In this document: positions 35,258 through 43,399 of the stretch, piece by piece | How the letters are laid out: each line of letters opens with the position of its first letter | How positions within the stretch are numbered: the stretch's first letter is position 1 | From: Blastococcus sp. KM273128 | GTDB taxonomy: Bacteria > Actinomycetota > Actinomycetes > Mycobacteriales > Geodermatophilaceae | Assembly (NCBI RefSeq): GCF_021698975.1 | Contig: NZ_SSXA01000025.1 | Span: forward strand, 1-64,000 | Direction: 5' to 3' | DNA length: 64,000 nt | The notes under the pieces: generated by a model | The model's database searches: none | What the model saw: the letters and a program-made list of their open reading frames with translations, nothing else | Told to the model about the DNA's origin: nothing | Position numbers and translations under genes: made by a program

Positions 35258-37453
35258 ATGGCTGTCTTGTTGTCCCGACTCGGGGCCTTCGCGCACCGGC
35301 GCCGGCTCCCGGTGATCCTGGTCTGGCTGGTGCTGCTCGTCGCCGGAGGAGCAGGCGCGGCCACCCTGGCCGGTGAGACGTCCGACGCGTTCAACATCCC
35401 CGGCCAGGAGTCGACCACCGCCCTCGAGCGGATCGACGAGGAGTTCGGCAGCGCCGGCGGGGCCTCGGCCCGGGTCGTGGTCGCCGCACCCGAGGGCGAG
35501 ACGCTGACCACGCCGGAGAACGCGGGCGCGATCCAGCAGCTGGTCGCCGAGCTGGGCGGCCTGCCCGGCGTCGCGGCGGCGAGCAACCCGCTGGACCCCG
35601 CCGCGCCCGCGGTCAACGCCGAGCAGACCACCGCCTACAGCACCGTGACCTTCGCCAGCGGGCTGGGCGAGGTCACCCCGGAGGAGCGCGACGCGCTGCT
35701 GGAGGCGGTGGAGGCGGCCGGGGACGGCGCGCTGACCGTCGAGGTGACCGGCCAGGCGATCCAGGAGCCGCCGCACGTCGGCGGCCCCGCGGAGGTCATC
35801 GGCGTCGTGGTGGCGCTCGTCGTGCTCGCGGTCACCTACGGCTCGCTCGTCACGGCCGGCATGAACCTGCTGACCGCCGTCGTCGGCGTCGGCATCGGCG
35901 TCCTCGGCGTCACCATCGCCACCGGCTTCGTCGAGCTCTCGTCGACCACGCCGATCCTCGCCGCGATGCTGGGCCTCGCCGTCGGCATCGACTACGCGCT
36001 GTTCATCGTGACCCGCTTCCGGCAGGAGCTGCGGCACGGGGCGCCCGTGGGCACCGCGGTCAGCACCGCCGTCGGCACCGCGGGCTCGGCGGTGGTCACG
36101 GCCGGGCTGACCGTCGTGATCGCGCTGCTCGGGCTCTCGGTCGTCGGCATCCCCTTCCTGACCCAGATGGGCATCGCCGCGGCCGCGACCATCGTCGTCG
36201 CCGTCCTCGTGGCGATCACCCTGGTGCCTGCGGCGATCAGCCTCCTGGGCCGCCGGGTGCTGCCCCGCCGGCAGCGCGCCGTCATCGACCCCGCCGAAGC
36301 TCCCTGGAGAGAGCCGGTGGACGCCGGCGACCGCGGCTTCCTCGCCGGCTGGGTCGCCACGGTGACCCGCCACCGGGTCGTCTCGCTGCTGCTCACCGTG
36401 CTGGTGCTCGGCCTCATCGCCATCCCGGTCTTCTCCATGCGCACCACGCTGGTGCAGGAGCCGGCCGAGGACTCCACGGCCGCCCGCGCCGACCAACTGC
36501 TCGCCGAGGGCTTCGGCGAGGGCTTCCTCGGCCCGCTGGTCATCCTGTTCGAGGGCGAGGGCGCGCCGGAGGCCGCGGCCGCGGCCAGCGCGACGGTCGC
36601 CGAGGTCGAGGACGTCGCCCTGGTGACGCCGCCGACGCCCAACGCCGACGGCACCGCGGCCCTGCTCAACGTCATCCCCGGGTCGGGGCCGACCACGGCG
36701 GAGACCGAGCAGCTCGTCGAGGACCTGCGGGCGGAGCTCGCCGAGCTGGACGGGGTCGAGGCCTCGGTCACCGGCGCGACGGCGGTCAGCGTCGACGTCG
36801 CGGAGAGCCTCAACGAGGCGCTGCCGGTGTACCTGCTGCTCGTCGTCGGGCTGGCGCTGGTCCTGCTGGTGCTGGTCTTCCGGTCGCTGCTGGTGCCGCT
36901 GGTCGGTGTCCTGGGCTTCGTCCTCACCGTGGGGGCGTCGCTCGGCGCCACCGTCGCGGTGTTCCAGTGGGGCTGGCTGACCGACCTGGTGGCCCTGGAC
37001 GTGACCGGGCCGCTCATCAGCCTGACGCCGATCCTGGTGATCGGGATCCTGTTCGGGCTGGCCATGGACTACCAGATCTTCCTGGTGTCCCGGATGCACG
37101 AGGCGCACAGCCACGGCGTCGCGCCCCTGGAGGCCATCCGTACCGGGTTCCGCCAGGCGGCACCGGTCGTCGTCGCCGCCGCGCTGATCATGTTCTCGGT
37201 CTTCGCCGGGTTCGTGCCGGCGGGCGAGCCCACGATCAAGTCGATCGCGTTCGCCCTGGCGGCGGGCATCCTGTTCGACGCCTTCGTGGTGCGCATGGTG
37301 CTGGTGCCCGCGGCCCTCGCGCTGCTGGGCCACCGCGCCTGGTGGCTGCCGCGCTGGCTGCAGTGGCTGCCGGTGCTCGACGTCGAGGGCGCCGCGCTGG
37401 AGAAGTCCGCCCCCGCGCACGACCGGGAGACGGTCGCCGCCGCCCGGCGCTGA
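35258..37453 (+). CDS. MMPL-family RND transporter
   Basis: The 731-residue inner-membrane protein has the duplicated MMPL layout: one helix, a large periplasmic loop (about 40-180), five to six helices, then the same again. Each half carries the proton-relay Asp-Tyr motif: AVGIDYALFIVTRFRQEL and GLAMDYQIFLVSRMHEA. Such transporters export lipids, siderophores or drugs using the proton gradient. It is co-transcribed with the TetR gene (6 bp gap) and followed by a perfect terminator hairpin. Confidence 0.9.
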   Translation: MAVLLSRLGAFAHRRRLPVILVWLVLLVAGGAGAATLAGETSDAFNIPGQESTTALERIDEEFGSAGGASARVVVAAPEGETLTTPENAGAIQQLVAELGGLPGVAAASNPLDPAAPAVNAEQTTAYSTVTFASGLGEVTPEERDALLEAVEAAGDGALTVEVTGQAIQEPPHVGGPAEVIGVVVALVVLAVTYGSLVTAGMNLLTAVVGVGIGVLGVTIATGFVELSSTTPILAAMLGLAVGIDYALFIVTRFRQELRHGAPVGTAVSTAVGTAGSAVVTAGLTVVIALLGLSVVGIPFLTQMGIAAAATIVVAVLVAITLVPAAISLLGRRVLPRRQRAVIDPAEAPWREPVDAGDRGFLAGWVATVTRHRVVSLLLTVLVLGLIAIPVFSMRTTLVQEPAEDSTAARADQLLAEGFGEGFLGPLVILFEGEGAPEAAAAASATVAEVEDVALVTPPTPNADGTAALLNVIPGSGPTTAETEQLVEDLRAELAELDGVEASVTGATAVSVDVAESLNEALPVYLLLVVGLALVLLVLVFRSLLVPLVGVLGFVLTVGASLGATVAVFQWGWLTDLVALDVTGPLISLTPILVIGILFGLAMDYQIFLVSRMHEAHSHGVAPLEAIRTGFRQAAPVVVAAALIMFSVFAGFVPAGEPTIKSIAFALAAGILFDAFVVRMVLVPAALALLGHRAWWLPRWLQWLPVLDVEGAALEKSAPAHDRETVAAARR

Positions 37454-37470
37454 CCCACCGCTCCCACCGG

Positions 37471-37500
37471 ACGGCCCGCCTGCCCGCGCAGGCGGGCCGT
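37471..37500 (+). terminator. Intrinsic-type terminator of the tetR-mmpL operon
   Basis: ACGGCCCGCCTG (37471-37482) pairs perfectly with CAGGCGGGCCGT (37489-37500) around a six-base loop, 17 bp after the MMPL stop. The stem is very stable; only short T-containing sequence follows. Confidence 0.8.
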
Positions 37501-37667
37501 CCGTCGTCCAGGACGCCGGGTGCGACTCCGGCCCGCGGGGTCCGGTGGTCATCGAGCCGCGCGCCGGCAGCCTCGGCGGGTGGCCCCGTCAAGACCTTGC
37601 CGGGACCTGTGGACAGGCGGTTGACCTGCACGTTCATGTCGCGAACGCCGCCGGGTGGCGATACTAT

Positions 37668-37683
37668 TCGTACATGCGTTCGA
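37668..37683 (+). promoter_or_regulatory. LexA/SOS-box-like palindrome overlapping the HNH gene start
   Basis: TCGTAC-ATGC-GTTCGA matches the actinobacterial LexA box TCGAAC-N4-GTTCGA at 11 of 12 defined positions. The four central bases include the ATG of the DUF222-HNH gene, so LexA bound here would block initiation directly. SOS control of DUF222-HNH genes is inference. Confidence 0.6.
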
Positions 37684-38933
37684 CAGGCGTGGACGGCGCG
37701 ATCGGCCGGTTGGTCGCCGCGCTGGACGACCTGTCCGCCGAGGAGCTGTCCGGCCGGTTCGGGCCGCAGCTGATCGACCGGCTGGCCCCGCTGCTGGTCG
37801 CCGGGAACCGGCTGACCGCCGAGATCGCCCGCACCGTCCGCCAGAGCGAACTCACCGGAGCCGCCGAGCACGACGGGCACAAGACCATGGCCTCCTGGCT
37901 GCGCGGGCACGCCCGCCTCGCCCCGGCCGCGGCCTCCCGGCTGGTCGCCGCCGGGCGCGCGATGGAGGCCCTGCCCGCCGTCGCCGCCGCGGCCGGCACC
38001 GGCGCGGTCGCACTCGACGCGCTCGCCGAGATCGCCCCGGCGATCACGCCGGCCAAGCTGGCCGCCGCCCGAGCCCAGGGCGTGGACCTGGCGGGTGTGG
38101 GCGAGGCGTTCGCCGAGGTGGCCGCCACCCGGCCGCACGAGGAGCTGCGCCAGCTCGTCGACCACTACAAGGACCGCCTCGATCCCGACGGGCCCGAACC
38201 CGACCCCACCGAGGGCCGGTCGTTCACCCTGGTCAAGCACGCCGACGGCAGCGTCAGCGGCCGCTTCGAACTCGACGCCGTCGGCGGGGAGAAACTGCAG
38301 ACCGCCGTGGAATCCATCGCGCAGGCCAACCGGCCCGCCGGGGACACCCGCACCCGCGCCCAGCAACAGGGTGACGCCCTCGTCCAGCTCGCCGACAACC
38401 AGCTCGCCGCCGGCACCCTGCCGACACTGCGCACCCAGAAACCGCACGTCGTCGTCCGGGTCGACCTCGACGACCTCATCGACCCCGCCACCGCCGGCCC
38501 CGGCGCCGCCCAGACCGGCTTCGGCACCATCCTCTCGGCCGCCCGCGCCCGCTGGCTGGCCTGCGACGGCGGCATCAGCCGCATCGTCATCGGCCCCGAC
38601 GGCGAAGTCCTCGACCACGGCCGCCGCCAACGGGTCTCCCCACCCGGACTACGCCGCGCCCTGGACGCCCGCGACCGCGGCTGCGTCTTCACCGGCTGCC
38701 ACGCCCCCGCCCACTGGTGCGACGTCCACCACCTCGTCCACTGGATCGACGGCGGCGAGACCAACCTGGCCAACTGCGCGCTCCTGTGCGAACGCCACCA
38801 CACCAAGATCCACCACGGATTCCGGATCGAACGCCAACCCGACGGCCGATGGCGCACCTGGCGCCCCGACGGCACCGAGATCCTCATCCTCCCCCGCACC
38901 ACCGCAGAACCCGCCCGGATCCGCGCCGGCTGA
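37674..38933 (+). CDS. DUF222-HNH endonuclease-family protein
   Basis: The 419-residue protein has an N-terminal DUF222 helical region (about 1-300) and a C-terminal HNH nuclease: RDRGCVFTGCHAPAHWCDVHH carries the zinc Cys and the catalytic His, then ETNLANCALLCERHHTKIHH supplies the remaining Asn and His. This paralogous family is greatly expanded in Actinobacteria, and its biological role is unknown; it may be mobile or a DNA-damage nuclease. The ATG is embedded in a LexA-like box. The 3' third has a stronger C bias than its neighbours, a usual feature of the family. Confidence 0.87.
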   Translation: MRSTGVDGAIGRLVAALDDLSAEELSGRFGPQLIDRLAPLLVAGNRLTAEIARTVRQSELTGAAEHDGHKTMASWLRGHARLAPAAASRLVAAGRAMEALPAVAAAAGTGAVALDALAEIAPAITPAKLAAARAQGVDLAGVGEAFAEVAATRPHEELRQLVDHYKDRLDPDGPEPDPTEGRSFTLVKHADGSVSGRFELDAVGGEKLQTAVESIAQANRPAGDTRTRAQQQGDALVQLADNQLAAGTLPTLRTQKPHVVVRVDLDDLIDPATAGPGAAQTGFGTILSAARARWLACDGGISRIVIGPDGEVLDHGRRQRVSPPGLRRALDARDRGCVFTGCHAPAHWCDVHHLVHWIDGGETNLANCALLCERHHTKIHHGFRIERQPDGRWRTWRPDGTEILILPRTTAEPARIRAG

Positions 38934-39043
38934 ACGGCCACCGCCCCCCGCGGGCATGGATCGGTGACCCTCGGTGTTGGCTCAGGGGACGACGCGGCTC
39001 GGCAGAGGCGCGCACCTGCCCCCGAGCTCTTCGAGGATCACGC

Positions 39044-41047
39044 TTGCCCGAGCACCACCCACAGCCCACCACCGCCCGCCGGCGGAACCGGTCCGCCACC
39101 CGCGCAGCAGCCACCCACGGCACCGACCGCACGGCTCGCGAGAACGACCGCGCTGCCGTCCGAGACGTGGACAGCGCGGGCACGCCCGGCGCCGACCGAG
39201 CGGACGCCCGCGACGCGCAGCACCCCGCCGGCCGCGACCGCAGCCGTGACCGCCGCGCCGCCGGCCGTGGCGACGACCGCGACGCCGCGCGCGCGGAGAA
39301 GCGCACCGCGGCCCGCGAGGCCGACCGCCTCGCGGCGCACGAGGAGAAGCGGGCCCAGCAGAGCTGGGTGGAGGGCGCCGCACCGGAGCTACCCACCCGC
39401 GCCACCCGTCCCGAGGAGGTCGTCTTCCACCTCGGCCCGACCAACTCCGGCAAGACCTACGAGTCCCTCCAGGCGCTGGCCGCGACCGGCTCCGGCGTCT
39501 ACGCCGCACCGCTCCGGCAGCTCGCGCACGAGGCCTACGCCAAGCTCTCGGCCCAGCTGCCCGAGGGCACGGTGGGCCTGTCCACGGGCGAGGAGGAGAT
39601 CGACCCCTTCGCGCCCATCGTCTGCTGCACCGTGGAGAAGGCCCCCGACCGCGGCGAGATGCTCGTGCTCGACGAGGCGCACTGGGTCACCGACCCCGAC
39701 CGCGGGCACCACTGGGCGCGTCTCCTGCTCACCGGCGAGTACCGCAGCATGCACCTGATCTCCGCCGCCGAGGCCTACCTGGTGCTCAAGCCGCTGGTCC
39801 GCGACGCCGAGCACGTCGAGGTCGTCAACCACAAGCGGCTGTCGCGGCTCGACGTGCTGCGTGCGCCGGTGCGACCGGCCGGCGTCCGCCCGCAGACCCT
39901 CGTCGTCGCCTTCTCCCGCAAGGCCGTGTACGCCGTCGCCGCCGAGCTCGACCAGCACCGCCCCGGCAAGGTCGGCGTCCTCTACGGGGCACTGCCCCCC
40001 GCCACGCGGCGCGAGGTCATCGAGCGGTTCACCAGCGGTGAGCTCGACGTCCTGGTCACCACTGACGTCATCGGCCACGGCATCAACGTGCCCGCGACCA
40101 CCGTGCTCTTCGCCGAGACGACGAAGTTCGACGGCCAGGAGATGCGGCCGCTGCGCACCTGGGAGGCCGCGCAGATCGCCGGGCGGGCCGGGCGCTACGG
40201 CCTGACCGGCCACGGCGCCGTCGGCATCCTCATCGGCGTCAGCGGGCTCAAGCCGGTCGCGGCGCTCGTCGGTGCCGGGGCCGCGGTCGCCCGTGGCGAC
40301 GAGATGAGCGACCTCCCCAAGCGCGCCCCCCGCCTGCGGCCCGAGCTCGAGGACCTCGGTGCCATGGAGGCGGTCGACCTCCCCGAAGCGCTGGTGCGCT
40401 GGATGGCGTGGGCCCGGGCCGCCACCCGCGACCAGGCGATGACCGCCGACGACGTCACCAGCCTCGTCCTCCGGGTGCACGCACTGCTCCCGCTGCTGCG
40501 CGGCCCGCTGGGCGCGGTCGGCGACCTGGACACCGTCTGGCGGCTGGTCAACCTCGCGATCGACTACAACCCGCCCCGGCGCACCCGCTGGCTGGTGCTC
40601 GCCCGCGCCGCGCTGCGGCACGCGGCCGGCCTCCCCGTCCCGCAGGAGATCGTGCTGCCCGACGTCCCCCGTGGCGGAACCGTCGAGGAGTACGAGCAGG
40701 CTGCAGCGGCCGCCCGCGACGCCCAGACGCTGCTGCGCCAGTTCCCCGGCGTCGCCGGCCTGGACAGCGAGGACGCCGCCTGGGTCGAGGAGGAGTGCGC
40801 CGAGATGATCACCGAGCTGCTCCCCGACGCCATCGCCCTGGGCCGCTCCGGGAAGTGCGTGGAGTGCGGGAGCGCCATCGCGCCGTGGTTCACCACCTGC
40901 CGCCCCTGCAGCGCCCCGGCCGGCCGGCGCGACACCCAGCGCGAGCGCCGCCCCGTCGGCGGTGGCCGGCGGGCCGCGGGACGGGCAGCCGGTCGCGCGC
41001 TCGGTGGTCGGCAGGGTGGCCCGCGCGGGCGGTCCCGCCGCGGCTGA
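39044..41047 (+). CDS. SUV3-type DExH RNA helicase-like protein with C-terminal zinc ribbon
   Basis: The protein (667 residues from a TTG at 39044) begins with about 120 residues of charged Arg/Asp/Ala-rich sequence. The helicase core has Walker A in [19 protein letters not shown], motif II VLDEAHW, motif [13 protein letters not shown] and motif [14 protein letters not shown], the order and wording typical of Suv3. The C-terminus carries a zinc ribbon, CVECG...CRPC, and a basic tail. Suv3 proteins unwind RNA for degradosomes in mitochondria; actinobacterial homologues are uncharacterised. The start is uncertain: TTG is preferred because GAGGATC lies 6-10 bases upstream and no ATG or GTG precedes the core except at a later GTG near 39168. 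Confidence 0.82.
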   Translation: MPEHHPQPTTARRRNRSATRAAATHGTDRTARENDRAAVRDVDSAGTPGADRADARDAQHPAGRDRSRDRRAAGRGDDRDAARAEKRTAAREADRLAAHEEKRAQQSWVEGAAPELPTRATRPEEVVFHLGPTNSGKTYESLQALAATGSGVYAAPLRQLAHEAYAKLSAQLPEGTVGLSTGEEEIDPFAPIVCCTVEKAPDRGEMLVLDEAHWVTDPDRGHHWARLLLTGEYRSMHLISAAEAYLVLKPLVRDAEHVEVVNHKRLSRLDVLRAPVRPAGVRPQTLVVAFSRKAVYAVAAELDQHRPGKVGVLYGALPPATRREVIERFTSGELDVLVTTDVIGHGINVPATTVLFAETTKFDGQEMRPLRTWEAAQIAGRAGRYGLTGHGAVGILIGVSGLKPVAALVGAGAAVARGDEMSDLPKRAPRLRPELEDLGAMEAVDLPEALVRWMAWARAATRDQAMTADDVTSLVLRVHALLPLLRGPLGAVGDLDTVWRLVNLAIDYNPPRRTRWLVLARAALRHAAGLPVPQEIVLPDVPRGGTVEEYEQAAAAARDAQTLLRQFPGVAGLDSEDAAWVEEECAEMITELLPDAIALGRSGKCVECGSAIAPWFTTCRPCSAPAGRRDTQRERRPVGGGRRAAGRAAGRALGGRQGGPRGRSRRG

Positions 41048-41233
41048 CGGATCCTGCCCACCCGCAGCAGCCCGGCGGGTCGGGTAGCCACACATCTGCC
41101 CAATCGGACGGGCCGGTTTCGTACCAGATCTGCCAGTGCCGATCCGGCGGCGGCTCCGTAACGTCACAGGAAGCAAGCAGGCCGTACCGGTCCGTCACCG
41201 CGCCTGCCACGACCGTCCACCGAGGAGCTTCCC

Positions 41234-41590
41234 GTGCCTTCCCTCTCCCGCCCCGTCCTCACGCTGGTCCCCGGCTCCGCAGCCGACACCCGGGACCACT
41301 CCCCCGTCGGCGCCTTCGCCCCGCTGGACGCCGCCTGGGCCGTCCCGGCCGAGTCCGACGACTCGTGGCGCATCGACGCGCTGTGCGCCGAGACCGACCC
41401 CGAGGCGTTCTTCCCGGAGAAGGGCGGCTCCACCCGGGACGCCAAGCGGGTCTGCACCGGCTGCCCCGTGCGCGCGGAGTGCCTCGAGTTCGCCCTGGCC
41501 AACGACGAGCGCTTCGGCATCTGGGGCGGCCTCTCGGAGCGCGAGCGCCGCCGGGTCCGGCTCCAGCGCCGCGGGACCATCAGCGCCTGA
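41234..41590 (+). CDS. WhiB-family iron-sulfur transcriptional regulator (WhiB2/WhmD-like)
   Basis: The 118-residue protein has the four cluster-binding cysteines C51, C74, C77 and C83 (spacing X22-X2-X5), and the turn [13 protein letters not shown] that contacts sigma factor and [23 protein letters not shown] matches the WhiB2/WhmD branch, which controls septation and cell division, but branch assignment is by eye. GTG start with GAGGAG seven bases upstream. A 186-bp upstream gap gives room for its own promoter. Confidence 0.9.
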   Translation: MPSLSRPVLTLVPGSAADTRDHSPVGAFAPLDAAWAVPAESDDSWRIDALCAETDPEAFFPEKGGSTRDAKRVCTGCPVRAECLEFALANDERFGIWGGLSERERRRVRLQRRGTISA

Positions 41591-41634
41591 TCGTTCCCGG
41601 GCCGGCCGCCCCGCCGGCTCGTACCCTCGGGGGC

Positions 41635-43098
41635 GTGACCTCCGCCCCGGCCCGGACCGTGTCCCTGGACGCCCGCTTCGCGCGGGACCTCCCGGAACTG
41701 GCGGTGCCCTGGCAGGCCGACGAGGCGCCCGACCCCCGGCTGCTGCTCCTCAACGAGCCGCTGGCCGCGGAGCTCGGCCTCGACGCCGCCGCGCTGCGCG
41801 GCCCGGACGGCGTCCGGCTGCTGGTCGGCACCGCGGTCCCCGACGGGGCCACCCCGGTGGCGCAGGCCTACGCCGGGCACCAGTTCGGCGGCTTCACCCC
41901 GCGGCTGGGCGACGGGCGCGCCCTCCTGCTGGGTGAGCTCACCGGTGCCGACGGCGTGCTGCGCGACCTGCACCTCAAGGGGTCGGGCCGCACCCCCTTC
42001 GCCCGCGGCGGTGACGGCCTCGCCGCGGTCGGCCCGATGCTGCGCGAGCACGTCGTCAGCGAGGCGATGCACGCCCTGGGCATCCCGACCACCCGTGCCC
42101 TCGCCGTCGTCGCCACCGGCCGTGCCGTCCGGCGGGAGACGCTGCTGCCCGGAGCCGTCCTCGCCCGCGTCGCCGCCAGCCACCTGCGGGTGGGCACCTT
42201 CCAGTACGCCACCGTGCTCGGCGACGTCGACCTGCTGCGCCGCCTGGCCGACCACGCCATCGCCCGCCACCACCCCGGGGCAGTCGACGCCGAGAGCCCC
42301 TACCTCGCCCTCTACGACGCCGTGGTGGGCGCCCAGGCCGAGCTGGTCGCGCAGTGGATGCTGGTCGGCTTCGTGCACGGCGTCATGAACACCGACAACA
42401 CGACCATCTCCGGCGAGACGATCGACTACGGCCCCTGCGCCTTCCTCGACGCCTACGACCCCGCCACCGTCTACAGCTCGATCGACCACAGCGGGCGGTA
42501 CGCCTACGGCAACCAGCCGGCCGTCGCCCAGTGGAACCTGGCCCGGCTGGCCGAGGCGCTCCTCCCCCTGCTGGCGGAGGACCAGGAGCAGGCGGTCGCC
42601 CTCGCGATGGAGTCGCTGCGCGGCTTCGCCCCGCGGTACCAGGCCGCGTGGACCTCGGGCGTGCGCGCGAAGCTCGGCCTGTCCACCGACGTCGACGAGG
42701 CGGTCGTCCGCGAGCTCGCCGAGGAGCTGCTCACCCTGCTCGCCCGCGACCACGTCGACCTCACGTCGGCCTTCCGCGCGCTGGGGGCGGCGGCCCGGGG
42801 CGACGTGGAGCGGGTGCGGCTGCTCTTCCTCGACCTGGCCGGCATCGACGGATGGCTGGGCCGCTGGCGCGCGCTCGGCCCGGACGCCGACGCCATGGAC
42901 CGCGTCAACCCCGCCTACATCCCGCGCAACCACCTGGTCGAGGAGGCCCTGGAGGCGGCGACCGAGGGTGACCTCGCGCCGGTCGGCCGGCTGCTGGAGG
43001 CGGTCACCGCCCCCTTCGAGGAGCGGCCCGGCCTGGAGCGGTACGCGGCGCCCGCCCCGCAGGACTTCGGGACGTACCGCACCTTCTGCGGCACCTGA
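41635..43098 (+). CDS. selO: SelO/YdiU-family protein adenylyltransferase (Cys form)
   Basis: The 487-residue pseudokinase-fold enzyme transfers AMP to proteins. Recognisable segments are [22 protein letters not shown] in two parts, [37 protein letters not shown] and [15 protein letters not shown], and the C-terminal YRTFCGT. In eukaryotic SelO a selenocysteine occupies the C-terminal Cys region; here TFCGT has an ordinary TGC codon, so this is the Cys form. Length is typical for bacterial YdiU. GTG start at 41635. Terminates just before a strong hairpin. Confidence 0.92.
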   Translation: MTSAPARTVSLDARFARDLPELAVPWQADEAPDPRLLLLNEPLAAELGLDAAALRGPDGVRLLVGTAVPDGATPVAQAYAGHQFGGFTPRLGDGRALLLGELTGADGVLRDLHLKGSGRTPFARGGDGLAAVGPMLREHVVSEAMHALGIPTTRALAVVATGRAVRRETLLPGAVLARVAASHLRVGTFQYATVLGDVDLLRRLADHAIARHHPGAVDAESPYLALYDAVVGAQAELVAQWMLVGFVHGVMNTDNTTISGETIDYGPCAFLDAYDPATVYSSIDHSGRYAYGNQPAVAQWNLARLAEALLPLLAEDQEQAVALAMESLRGFAPRYQAAWTSGVRAKLGLSTDVDEAVVRELAEELLTLLARDHVDLTSAFRALGAAARGDVERVRLLFLDLAGIDGWLGRWRALGPDADAMDRVNPAYIPRNHLVEEALEAATEGDLAPVGRLLEAVTAPFEERPGLERYAAPAPQDFGTYRTFCGT

Positions 43099-43104
43099 GC
43101 CGGC

Positions 43105-43134
43105 ACCCGCCCCGGGTGCCGACCCGGGGCGGGT
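43105..43134 (+). terminator. Terminator-like hairpin after selO
   Basis: ACCCGCCCCGGGT (43105-43117) pairs perfectly with ACCCGGGGCGGGT (43122-43134) around a four-base loop GCCG, 6 bp after the selO stop. GC-only terminator without a T run. Confidence 0.7.
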
Positions 43135-43165
43135 TCGCACCGGGCACGCGGGGTAGTCGCCGTCC

Positions 43166-43321
43166 GTGCCGCGCGAGATGGACCCCCAGGACCCCGACAC
43201 CCTCTACGCCGAGGGCCCGGTGACCCCCGAGCCGCCGGACGACGACGTCCCCGACACCTCGCCGCTGCCCGACTCCGGCGGCACCGGGCCCGGCCCCGAC
43301 GACCTCGACCGGCTGCTCTGA
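43166..43321 (+). CDS. Small acidic protein
   Basis: A 51-codon frame (GTG start; ATG at 43178 possible) encodes a strongly acidic Pro/Asp-rich peptide beginning PREMDPQDPDTLYAEG and ending in PDDLDRLL. It has no fold I recognise. Support is its position after the selO terminator, acidic bias unlike the Arg-rich shadows typical of this GC content, and the DTLYAEG segment that resembles small acidic actinobacterial proteins. Uncertain. Confidence 0.4.
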   Translation: MPREMDPQDPDTLYAEGPVTPEPPDDDVPDTSPLPDSGGTGPGPDDLDRLL

Positions 43322-43399
43322 GCAGATAGTAGGGCTGCGCGCGCGACGACCCCGAGCGTCACGACCCTCCGTGCCAGGCGCTCCGGCGCGGAGCGTGGC

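Noticed and set aside
41635-43098. SelO as a second selenoprotein
   Set aside because: The frame has no internal stop; the C-terminal motif uses a Cys codon.
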